Positions 1 through 10,506 of a stretch of 64,000 bases of DNA are shown one piece after another. The notes beneath the pieces are model-generated. The model was not told the origin of the DNA. It did no database searches and worked only from the letters and a program-made list of their open reading frames with translations. Source of the stretch: Diospyros lotus (lineage: Eukaryota; Streptophyta; Magnoliopsida; Ericales; Ebenaceae); assembly GCF_014633365.1 (NCBI RefSeq), contig NC_068347.1, positions 28,376,116 through 28,440,115 of the forward strand, read 5' to 3'. Each line of letters starts with the position of its first letter. Positions within the stretch are counted from its first letter, which is position 1. The position numbers were made by a program, and so were the translations under genes.

Positions 1-900
1 TAAGATTTGAGGATGCAATTGAGTTTACAGGTGTTTTTCTCAATTGCTTTCTCCAAAGCTTTCATTCCGATCTTTCATTGAGGCATTGCTTATATGCCTT
101 TAATGATCCTAATATTTCATTGATTGACAAATATCGTTAGATTCCTCAATAGCAATAATGATGGCATCAAACTTGAGAGTCAATGTTCGCAAGGTTTTGC
201 CCACCAAAGTGGAGTCTTCCTGATTATGAATTTTGGGGCCGATCACCACGTGTCACTTCTGCGAATGGATCTTAGGAATCGGATCTCGGACTTAGCGATG
301 TCGGACCTCGGTGATAGGACCTGCAAGACAACGGAGTAGCGGGGCTAGGGTCCCCCGGGGTGGACTCCAACGCTCAAATTAGTAGAGTAAATGCAAATAG
401 TAATAACTGTGAGAGCTGCAGAGCTTGGTCATACCTAGTGAGAACTCTTGTCTTTTTATATGCAGACCCATTATGGTGTACCCGAGATAAACCTGTGATG
501 AGTAGGGGCACGACTCCCCAGAATCTCAGTCAAGTTGGAACGGGTCTTGTGGCCCGGCCCAGATTTTTTGGCCTCCGCTCCGGATTGTAGATTTACCACG
601 TGTCAGTCTCTCAAGCGATCCACGTGACGAGTAAGACTATTGGCACGTAGGGGTATTTTGGTAATTTTAGGTGATGCCACATCACTTGCCCCCACTCTTT
701 GAGCCGAGCTGAGAATTTTGCTAGGTTGAGGAGTAACTTAATTTCTGAGGTTATTTGATCGTAAATTCTCTCTAAGACGCATAAGGGTGTTTTAAACATG
801 AGATTAATGCTTAACAACCTCATTTATTACCTTGAAATTACAAGGGGTCTTTGGTTGGAGGGAAACATTCGTTGTTTTGAATTTTTAAGAGGTGTTTGGT
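1..900. other. Gene-free stretch with an LTR-like fragment
   Basis: No gene is supported here; the short ORFs lack recognisable domains. Around 360-500 the sequence has the look of the transcribed part of a plant LTR: a GC-rich block with 'ccaacgctcaaattagt', then about 90 bases further a TATA-like 'tttttatatgcagaccc'. A similar 'actctgatactcaagtca' phrase occurs in the dispersed repeat near 41.3 kb. This may be an old LTR fragment, but no ends or target-site duplication were found. Confidence 0.3.
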
Positions 901-944
901 TGGGGTGTTTCCTACAGACGACGCCATATGTTGACACATATTTT

Positions 945-1171
945 TGTAACACCCCGCATCGAGCGATAGGAAGGTCCGGGACAACTTACCCTAATGGGCC
1001 TATGCAAACTTTCCAGGGGGGTCACCCATCCCTGGATTACCCCAGGTCAAGCATGCTTAACTTAGGAGTTCTCTGCCTACATTCAATCCAAAAGGTATCC
1101 AGCTGGTGTTGTTTCCTTTCTTACTTATTCTCGATATATACTACCATTCTCTGGACTCTTGGGATGTTACA
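945..1171 (-). mobile_element. Cassandra-type LTR (TRIM) carrying a 5S rRNA-like segment
   Basis: On the - strand this 227-bp segment starts TGTAACATCCC and ends GGTGTTACA, the short inverted termini expected of an LTR. It contains a stretch like plant 5S rRNA (about 1011-1072): a box A-like AGTTAAGCATGCTTGA, then a box C-like GGATGGGTGACC followed by CCTGGAAAG. LTRs carrying a 5S promoter are the defining trait of Cassandra terminal-repeat retrotransposons in miniature. A leader-like motif, ATGGCGTCGTCTG, follows the LTR at 905-930 and recurs at 1399-1415 after the next copy. No matching 5-bp duplication flanks this copy, so it is probably one LTR of a rearranged element rather than a clean solo LTR. 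Confidence 0.75.
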
Positions 1172-1398
1172 CACATCGTGTCATCATCGTGGGGCCCATA
1201 GCTGCAGGTTAGCTCTCAGCTATCGCCATTCGACGACCAGGAGGCCCACCGCACTTATGAGCCCCTCAGTAGTTGCCCTCTGGGCAATCGATATGGGACA
1301 TACCCGGTGCATCCACACCATCCCCCCCGGCAGGTATGGTGGGGCTCTATCGACCTCTCTCTTATCCGGGGTTGTAGGGACCGTTATGGGGTTTCTCA

Positions 1399-1660
1399 CA
1401 GACAGCGCCATATGTTGACACACATTTTTGTAACACCCCGCATCGAGCGATAGGAATGTCCAGGACAACTTACCTTAATGAGTCTACGCGAACTTCCAGG
1501 GGGGTCACCCATCCCTAGATTACCCCAAGTTAAACGTGCTTGATCTGGGGTAATCCAGAGATGGGTGATCCCTTTGAAAAATTTGCGTAGGCCCATTAGG
1601 GTAATTTGTCCCGAACTTTCATATCGCTCGATACGAAATGTTACAAAAATGTGTGCCAAC
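1399..1660. repeat. Foldback of two partial Cassandra-like LTR halves
   Basis: Positions 1429-1527 repeat the left half of the 945-1171 LTR in the same orientation, starting TGTAACACCCCG. Positions 1546-1645 are an inverted copy ending in TGTTACA. The arms of about 100 bases are separated by an 18-base loop (1528-1545, agttaaacgtgcttgatc) that is the 5S box A itself. The flanks also mirror each other (gttgacacacattt at 1414 and aaaatgtgtgccaac at 1646), so the imperfect hairpin spans almost 250 bases. It may come from recombination between oppositely oriented LTRs. Confidence 0.65.
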
Positions 1661-1769
1661 AGTTCCAATTTTTTCTCCATTACTCATCTAATTTTCCAAA
1701 AGTTAGACTCGGGAGATGTACTTTGCTATAGTTTTTGTGGACTCCAATTGTAGTAACTCAAATTTTCTT

Positions 1770-2255
1770 CTAAGAGTCTGAAGTATTGATTTTTTGTACT
1801 CGCTCAACACCTTTGAATGATTTTTCAAGAATATTCCATGTTTCTTTGGTTGTGGTGGCACCTAAAATTTTCTCAAATAGAATGTCATTAATTAATAATA
1901 CGATCCTTTTTTTGACTTCATTATTTACTCGATTTTTAGACTCAATTAGATTTTTTCTAAGGGTTAATACACTATTTTCTATTGAACTCATGATTTTTTG
2001 GTACTAAAAAAGCACGTTCTTCATTTACCCAAAAAGAACAAAGAAACTAGATTAATATATTCAGGAGTTGGTGGTAGACTTTTGCTTGTATTACAAGTCA
2101 CACGTGTTACATCTTTAACTATAGTAAAGGCAAAAATTTTCTTCAATCAACATGATGAGTTAGTAGCAATTAATTTCGAGCCTATGATCTTTTTCTCTAT
2201 GATACGTCAATATTGATTTTTGGAGGATCATTCACGTAGCTCTGATATCACTTTG
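1770..2255 (-). pseudogene. Decayed copia-type gag fragment with tRNA-Met primer-binding site
   Basis: The - strand reading at 1770-1991 (73 residues) contains NDILFEKILGATTTKETW followed by a LEKSFKG-type stretch. This resembles the middle of copia gag polypeptides (the UBN2/gag-polypeptide family), where a TxKE(A/T)W motif precedes a GxxRV motif. Upstream at 2239-2250 the - strand reads TGATATCAGAGC, one base off the initiator tRNA-Met binding site TGGTATCAGAGC. An LTR-like 3' end, ATTCCAACA, lies just beyond (2255-2263). The reading frame breaks soon after residue 73 and no protease, integrase or reverse transcriptase is visible. Confidence 0.6.
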
Positions 2256-2930
2256 TTGGAATAATATATAAATGAATACAAAAAATCATAATATTAACTT
2301 GAATGACTTGTAGCCCATTTATAGATTGATTACAACAAAATAAATTAAATTCCAATATAAGATAAACCCTATTAAAAATGAAGATAAAAGTTACTAATGA
2401 TAGGCATAACTAAGCCAAATAAATAGATCTAATCAACTAAGATAATAAAATAATACCATTTTGTTTAATTTGGACCCCAATAAATAATAATTTGGAATGT
2501 AATTCCTTGAAAAATGTTCACATATTAAAATAATAATATAAATAATAATAATTAAATATAAAAAATATTACTCTCAAATTATAACCATAGTTTAAAAAAT
2601 CTCAAAGGCCAGTAATTTGGGTCGTCTTTTATTATTTGGATTTGGGTAATGGGCCTAAAATGGAAAGTGGGCTAGAGGTATTTAGGATATGTAACTACAT
2701 TTAAGATATAAATAATACCCCATCTATCCTCAATTCCAACTATTTAGGAAATTCTCAACCAAAGTATCATTTGAATAGGAATACTAGAACAGGAATGGGA
2801 TACCCTAATTTTTATAATATTTATTTTAACCTCTTCGAATAGATAATTGAGACCTGATCCCCGGGGAAGAAGGAAGAAAATTGAGAGACTGTAATGGGAA
2901 AATCTTATCCAAACATTGATTGGGGGCGGG
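2256..2930. other. Probable copia LTR remnant grading into AT-rich spacer
   Basis: Immediately right of the primer-binding site the sequence should be the 5' LTR of the - strand copia relic. It has the 'cccatttatagattgattaca' pattern common at the transcription region of such LTRs. Its outer end was not found. From about 2500 the sequence is AT-rich with no recognisable gene. The SFR2 promoter should lie in its right-hand part. Confidence 0.35.
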
Positions 2931-2968
2931 CCCTATTGCGTGCAGCACACTCCTTCCGTTAACTGTCG

Positions 2969-3010
<42 letters not shown>
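2969..3010. repeat. (CT)n/(CA)n microsatellite in the SFR2 5' region
   Basis: A pure CT run of about 28 bases passes directly into a CA run. It lies about 230 bases upstream of the SFR2 start codon, in the promoter or 5' leader. Such pyrimidine tracts are common near plant transcription starts; a regulatory role here is only inferred. Confidence 0.85.
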
Positions 3011-3241
3011 CAAAGAAGCCCACCGCTTCGTTTTCCGTCACACTGGCTATAACAACTGATGAGAAAATATCATTGCTTCCAAGTCAACTTTCATCTGTTC
3101 GTGTTCGTTCTGGGAAGGAAGATGAAAGACAATACTGCCAAGAAAATAAGTCCAATAACTTCTTGATTGTTTGTTTGTTATAATTTTTCTCCTACTTTCC
3201 CGGGGTCCAAACACTGCCTCTCTATCTTCGCACCCTCTGCA

Positions 3242-6200
3242 ATGGCGATTGTGGCACTGTTTGTGGCAGCCACCAAGCTCGCCGGAATCCTGATCACCGT
3301 CACCGTCGCCTCCAATGCCCTCTCATTCTCTCGGTACCGCCGCAAGAACCTCCGCCCCTTCCGCTCTCCCATCGACGAGTCCTCCGACACTCTCGCCGTC
3401 TTCAACCTCAATCCCTCTTCCGGTACTCACTTTGCTATTCAAAATGCCCTAATTTACACATTCGCTTCTGCTGCGAGTATATCACTATTTTGAAGGGGAA
3501 CAAAGCTCGGGATTTGTAAAAAAGTAGATGGTACATGAGAATAATGGGCAGAATGAATGTATTAACTGTTTTCAAGTGCCTGTGCTTGCTATTCCATATT
3601 AGTATTCATGTTATTCTTTTTATTGAAGAAGATGATCCTTTCAATGCTAGGATGAGAAGTATTGAGGTTTCGCTGTGCCTGTTTTGTCCTGTTCAGCTTT
3701 GAGGACTGTAAAATCCAAGTACTGGATGATTGGAGTCAATGTTGTTCCAGTTCAATTTTGTTGAATTTGATAGAGACGTCTCTGGCTTCCCTGAACTCGA
3801 CTAATTTGTCCAAGCTTGAGTTTCCTTATGTGTTGATTGACATACTGTCTATCTAATTCAACTTGGGTTCCATGTGACCTCATCAAACTCAAATTCTAAT
3901 TCCCTTTTGGTAGGCTTTTAGTTGTCATTTTCTTTTTTGGTATGTAAGAATAATATAAAAGAAAAAAGAAAATACAGAACATGGTCCTAAGACCCATGCT
4001 AGGGCATACCTCGAGTATAAAACAAGAAGAACAAGAATAACTTAGGTACCAGAACAAGAATACCAAAAAACAACAAAAAGGCATTTTCACTATTTTCGTT
4101 CCATTTTCAATTTTTTCCCCTCTCCCACCACTCACCAGTGACTCCCTGAGATAAGTTCCAGGGAGTATTTGCAACTCCCAGAGCAGATCTGGAGTTGGCA
4201 TCTAGTTTTGACAATTAATGCCCTACCTGCATGTTGAGTCACAATTCGAGGAAGTTGAGAGAGGAGGAGGGAATTCCTGACTTCGAAGATGAGGATCTCT
4301 AGCAAGAAGTGGTGAATGAGGTATATGGAAATTGCAAATTTGTTGATTTCCAAGAAATCACGGCAATGTGGCTGCTTCCAACACTTCAGCTGATTCTAAT
4401 GTTCTGAGGGAAACTCGGTTCAGTTGGAACAAGCTTTGGAAGCAGGGAATGAGCTTACAAAGATGCTCGAGGTTGGAAAGTTTCTATAGAAGAAAAGTAT
4501 TATCTCTGGGATTCACCAGCGGTTGTGTCAGCGACTTGTTCATGGTTGTGGCAATGACTTGCCGGCAACCTCCGACATCTCCTATGCTTGCTGGCGAAGA
4601 TAGTTGTGGGGGAGAAAATAAAAAACAATATATTAAATACAAAATTGAAAATAAAATAAAGTCGTCAAACCAATGTCAGTTTTTGATTTTTAAGAGAACC
4701 AAAATTGGACACAGAAAACTGAAAGCTTTGTCAAACAACCCCTAATATTACTCTATATTGAATTTGCTTCTGTAACATATCGTAACATGCTCATTACTAG
4801 AAATGTCCTATCAACAGATGTATAGAGGAATATTCTCTTAGGATAAACATCTTAAAGTTGTCCCATCTAAATACAGGTATTAAAGTATGCCAACTTGAGT
4901 TGTTTGACAGCCCATCTTGGTTGTTGAATACTCAAACTGGAAACCTCAGGCTCATTGTCTCTGATAATTGAGCTTCAACAAACTGTCTTTGTGCATAAAA
5001 AGAAGCTTCTTACAAGTATTTCAGTTTGCCTAGAGATCTTATAGGTATTGCACTCTTTTTGTAGGCTTATTGATAATTAATTTTGAGAAGCCTATATGTT
5101 AAGTTTCTGTTGGGAACTGAAAAGGCATGAATTTAAATTATTGGAATTTGAAACAGAGTCCAACAAACTTGGACATCTTCTGACGATTTTTTCATCAACC
5201 AAATCCTGAAAGTTGTTCTAACATGCTATGAAAATTTATATTACTTTTCTGCTTTTCATATGGTGACGGTTGAGAATGATTTGTTTGCTTGTTTGTGGTC
5301 TAACAGTTATTATTGTTGACAATTTAATAACTGTCACATTATATCAATTAAAAAAACTGTCATGTAAATTAAATGCAGATGGCGAAAAAGAGTTCTTCTT
5401 TGGTTTAGCAACTGCACCAGCACATGTTGAGGACAGGCTTCATGATGCTTGGCTCCAGTTTGCAGAAGACAACCCCTGTGACAATTCAGAGCCACACCAT
5501 AACCCGCAACCAGCAGATGCAGTTATGGGTTCTGCTGCTGGTGATGGCGGGTCTCAGGTAGCTTCTTTACCCCTGACAGAAGGTAAAATGATGGTGAAAA
5601 GAAAGAAGCCTGCTAAGATAGCCATGGAGGCAATGATCAGAGGATTCCAGAAGCTTATAGAAGAGGAAGAGCCTTCACCACCTGAAGAATGTCATCATAA
5701 GGTAGCTGCCTGGCACAATGTTGCACACCCGTAAGCCCCTGCTCTTGGCTGAGGCATTTGAAAATTTACAAGCTGAAGTCCAAAATCCTTATCTTCCTGA
5801 TTTTTCTGTCCACCATCACATCTTTGAATTTAAACTTACTTTTTGAGAATCAGACTTTTTTCTCAGCTGCCTTATTGTTGACTTTGGATGAATTAAATTG
5901 CCTTGATTCACTTTCAGGGAGGAGAGGCTAAAGTTCTGGTCTGATCCTGATTCCGAACTGAAACTGGCTATAGGCACTGGTGTTCGTGTCTTTCGAATGG
6001 GAATAGATTGGACAAGGATCATGCCTGAGGAGCCAGTCAATGGGATTAAAGAAACTGTATGCCTCATGCTGAGTAGTGTATCTGTGTCTTTCTCTGTGCT
6101 TTTAGTTTGTTTCACTGCCATTTGATGACAAATGGAAGCACTAAAAATGAAAATGGAGTTTACATTATTTATCGTAAGGGCTTCCACTACTTCTAAATTT

Positions 6201-9200
6201 GCATTAGAGTTGAAGAATTGGTTGTGCAGATGAAGTTGCCCAAATTCAGTTTCTTAATGTCCTCTTTTAGGTCAATTATGCGGCAATGGAACGGTATCGA
6301 TGGATTATCAATAGGGTTCGGTCATATGGTTTGAAGGTGATGCTGACCCTGTTCCATCATTCACTGCCGCCTTGGGCTGGAGAGTATGGAGGATGGAAAA
6401 TTGAGAAAACTGTTGGTTATTTCATGGATTTTACAAGGTTAGGCTTCAGTTTGGTGGTGGGTTTACCCATAGTTTTTACATGGAAGACTGCTGTTGCATT
6501 CAGATTACAATTAAATTTTTTCATCTTGTGTGGCGTTCTGCTGCATTCCTGATTTGCTGCTCTTGCTAGAAGTGCTACACATTTTTGAGTGCCTGTATTT
6601 GGTGAACTTTTCCCTTGTTCTTTTTCTTGCCACAGTTGATAGAACTTAAAAATGTTATTGTCATATGCACATCTGTTATATATTTTTGCAACATGATGAC
6701 AAACAGAAGGAGCAGCTGATTATGCACTTTTTGTTTTTGTGAAAACTTCACACTAGCTTTAGTCTGTGGACCAAGTTTATTTTCATGTTTCTATTGTACT
6801 GTTTTTGTTGCAGTGATTTATATAAACATGCGATCCTTTTCAATTGCATTGTTTGTTTTATAACATACTTAATTTTATTTCAACATTTTTATTTAACCTT
6901 CAAATTTTGCTTGCTTCTCTGCAGAAGTCATGATCCATAAATAGAATTAACAGAGTGATTCAAGTGAACGATCAAATTAATTGCTTGGTACAAAGAATTA
7001 ATGATTTCCTTGAAGCAATGAATTAATGATTTTAACTGTAAGTTCTTAACTAAAGTATCAGAAATGTATCTTGCATTTATATTTATTGGTTGTTAGAGTT
7101 GAGAAATCATGTTAATTTCCTTATATGTTGATAAATAGCCATTGCAGAAAAAGAGCCTTGGGGGGGGGGGGGGGGGGGGGGTGTTGGTTTAAAGGCTTCT
7201 GCAAGTGCATTATAATTAATTATTATCGATAATGCTTGTGTCAAATGTAGTATTTCTACTACTGTACCAATCCATGTTTGAATAGATGAAGAAAATAAGT
7301 GGCTAATTGACCCACCCTTCTCAAATTTTAAATTTTCTCTATAAAGTGAATTTAATACCCAAGAATTAATATTTTCACTGATTTCCCAACAACATTCTAA
7401 AAGAAGAAAAGCTGAGTAGATTGAAATAGAGAAAAAGAGAAATAGAATAAGTGAGCCCTTATATTGCAACAACAGTGGTAGTGGCTTACCTTAACACATA
7501 ATACATTAGACTAATAATGTACTTGGGTTAACTATTGAAGAACAGAAGAAGACAAATCGTTGGCTCCTAATACTCATGGAATTTACCTACATTTCACTTG
7601 AAATAAATTAACTTAAAAGAGTTATATTTGCATTAATTACTAAGCAATTTTCATAAAAAAAAGACTATGTTTACATAGATATGTGATAATAAATATCTCG
7701 CATCACATATAAGCAGTTGGTTTGAACACTGATATACACAAATTAAATAAATATAGTGAGAAACAAAAACACAAAGTCCAAGTAGAAGTAATTTTCTTTG
7801 GAATGAAAAGTACTGATATGACCATAGACAGGAATGAGTGCAAGCTAGAATTCCTGCAGTTGACCCCATTTAGTGGGATTAAGGTTTCCTATGTGGCTGT
7901 AATGAAAAGTATTTTACCAGAAACTGAGAATAACTTGAAAGGAGTCCCTGGTCTTCTTTTATTTTGCAGGATTGTTGTGGACAGTGTATCAGATATTGTG
8001 GACTATTGGGTAACATTTAATGAGCCTCATGTCTTTTGTATGCTTACCTACTGTGCTGGAGCTTGGCCTGGTGGCAATCCTGATATGCTCGAGGTTGCTA
8101 CTTCTGCTCTACCTACTGGCGTTTTCCATCAAGCTATGCACTGGATGGCGATTGCTCACTCAGAGGCTTATGACTATATCCATGAAAAAAGGTTGTTCTT
8201 ATGGCCATACATTGTGTCTTTGCAATATGTAATGAAACAAAAGTTATGCTGGATCATCAATACTTATCATAGATTCAAACATCGTTTCTGGGAGAAATAA
8301 TGAATAAATGTTCATATGCTCTTCTATGTATCAGTATGCTTGATATATAAAATAAAAATAAGTACTACTACTCCACTAAGCGGCCTTCACTTTACTTAGA
8401 GATGTCCTTCTTTGCGCATCCACCTTTTTTATCACCTAGTTCAGTGAAGTTATGTTGAAAAAGACAGTTTCTAACTGCAAAAAAAAAAAAAGATGGTTTG
8501 AGTTGTGAGATTATTTAAAAATTTTGTATATTCTTTGCCACTCTTCAAGAAAATAGTATGGTCTGAATTATCAGTCAATCATGAGATACCATTTATCCTG
8601 GGGAACCTTCTAGATCAAAAAGTCAGTATGAATCATCGGCATTTACTAGTATATGTGTACTTAAATTGAAACTTTCAGTGCTTATTATAATACTTATCTC
8701 CTCCACACACTTCTGGATTATTGACAATAATTGAAATTTGTCGACTTATTTGATTTTCCTGCAGCGGACTATCAAATTCAATTGTTGGAGTAGCACACCA
8801 TGTCTCTTTTATGCGGCCATATGGTCTCTTTGATGTTCCTGCTGTCTCACTGGCTAACTCCTTGACTCTCTTCCCATATCTGGATAGTATTTCTGACAAG
8901 ATGGATTTCATTGGAATAAATTATTATGGGCAGGTGCTACACTTCTCTAATTAAAAACCATTGTTGCTTTCATTTTCAACTAAGTAATTAATATCCATTT
9001 TTGTCCCAATTGGTCAGGAAGTGGTGTCTGGTGCTGGATTGAAGCTAGTAGAGACTGATGAGTACAGTGAATCAGGACGTGGTGTATATCCGGATGGCTT
9101 GTACCGCATGCTGCTTCAGTTTCATGAAAGATACAAACATCTAAATGTGCCTTTTATCATCACTGAAAATGGAGTTTCAGATGAGACAGATTTGATCAGA

Positions 9201-10506
9201 AGACCATACTTGTTGGAACATTTACTTGCAATTTATGCTGCCATGATCAGGGTCTAACTCCCAACTTTTACTTATCTAATATTGTGGAAAAGTATTCATT
9301 TATTTTGAAGCTAAGTTTTTTAACTTTTAGATCTGCTCATGCTTATTTTACAGGGTGTACCCGTGCTTGGCTACCTGTTTTGGACTATTTCTGATAATTG
9401 GGAGTGGGCTGATGGCTATGGTCCCAAGTTTGGACTTGTAGCAGTTGATCGTGCCAATAATCTTGCACGGGTACCTCGTCCTTCTTACTATCTGTTTTCC
9501 AAGGTAATAACATTCTACATGGCTGTGTTTCTCTATCATTTACATTCACATTTGTTGTTCATGCTGCGATACGTTTGCATCTTAAATTTTAGGTGGCAAC
9601 CACAGGTAAGGTCACACGTCAGGACCGGGAACATGCATGGAATGAACTCCACAGAGCCACTAAGGACAGAAAAACAAGACCATTTTATAGAGCAGTTAAT
9701 AAACATGGTTTAATGTATGCAGGTAAGACATGCAGTCAAGACTTTTTTTTTCTCCACTGTAGAATGTAACTTTCTTTCCTTTATTGATGCTACCATATAA
9801 ATTTATTTCGTGATCATTGAATCTAGCCCTATTGAAGGGGCCACTCCTTAATTGTCATGTTGTTTAAGCAGACTCATGTTAGACCTTTTGTGAAGAATGT
9901 GCTTCAAAGTGAAGTGCGCCTGCCTTTTGAACTAAGTAGATCATTTTGGGATTACTAAAAACATAAAACACATTCTCATTCTAAGCATGGATCTATCTCT
10001 TGCTTACAAAGGCTATAATAACAACAGATTTATTTATTTGTTTGTTTTTTGTTTATTCTTCTATAGTCTGCCAATTAACAGAATACTAATACACTTCATT
10101 TGTTGGTTGCTGAATTTTCATTTTTAACGGGCTTTTCATTGCTGAATATACCTTGCTTCTGTAAATGATATATGCAAAAACTAGTTCTTCTGTAAATGCC
10201 ATAAAGTCTTCTATCGATGTGCTGTGCAGTGGTTATTTTCCCTGTTGCATGGCCCATCCTTTCAATCAAGTACATTATGGGTTTCTCATTTTCCTTTTTC
10301 CTCCCACAGGAGGCCTTGATGAACCTATATTGCGACCTTACATTGACCGAGATTGGCGGTTTGGACACTATGAAATGGAAGGTCTGCAGGACCCCTTGAG
10401 CCGGTTGTCGCGTTACATCCTCCAACCTTTCTCTCGCAAGAGCAGAGAACGCCCTCAAACAGATGACTCCGAATTGATTCTTCAACCCCTTGAATTAAGT
10501 GTCTGA
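3242..10506 (+). CDS. SFR2: SFR2, galactolipid:galactolipid galactosyltransferase (GH1 family)
   Basis: Ten exons: 3242-3422, 5379-5730, 5918-6056, 6271-6437, 7970-8191, 8765-8933, 9018-9251, 9354-9503, 9593-9722 and 10310-10506. All junctions are GT/AG and in phase, giving 646 residues (Arabidopsis SFR2 has 622). The enzyme transfers galactose between monogalactolipids to make oligogalactolipids and diacylglycerol in the chloroplast outer envelope, which stabilises membranes in freezing. The N-terminus has a hydrophobic segment (about residues 2-25) followed by SFSRYRRKNLRPFRSPIDES, as in SFR2. The GH1 catalytic pair is present: TFNEPH (acid/base E298) and ITENG (nucleophile E460). SFR2-typical blocks include LFHHSLPPWA, GINYYGQE and the C-terminal DRDWRFGHY. 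The start is the only ATG giving the SFR2 N-terminus. Residues about 85-170 are the least conserved. It looks intact. Confidence 0.95.
3423..5378 (+). other. SFR2 intron 1 (1.96 kb)
   Basis: Intron between the transmembrane-anchor exon and the start of the catalytic region; donor G|gtactc, acceptor aaatgcag. ORFs within it (for example 3896-4201 - and 4368-4745 +) show no recognisable domain. The 'gtcaaacaacccct' at about 4732-4745 resembles the terminus of a DNA transposon, but no partner end was found. Confidence 0.85.
6438..7969 (+). other. SFR2 intron 4 (1.53 kb) with a 22-G run
   Basis: Large intron splitting an arginine codon (AG|G) just before the exon that carries the TFNEPH acid/base motif. 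It contains an uninterrupted run of 22 G at 7160-7181. The - strand ORF at 7107-7472 reads poly-proline through that run and is not a credible gene. Nothing else recognisable. Confidence 0.85.

Noticed and set aside
1011..1072. A 5S rRNA gene on the - strand
   Set aside because: Only the promoter-like half resembles 5S rRNA, the stretch between the boxes is altered, and it lies inside LTR-type ends; it is a Cassandra-type LTR, not a functional 5S gene.
4368..4745. A 125-residue + strand ORF as a separate gene
   Set aside because: It lies wholly within SFR2 intron 1, has no recognisable domain and runs into low-complexity AT-rich sequence.
4732..4745. Terminus of a DNA transposon in SFR2 intron 1
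   Set aside because: Only one end (gtcaaacaacccct) was found; no inverted partner or target duplication.
7107..7472. - strand ORF with a proline run
   Set aside because: The prolines come from the 22-G homopolymer in SFR2 intron 4; there are no other protein-like features.
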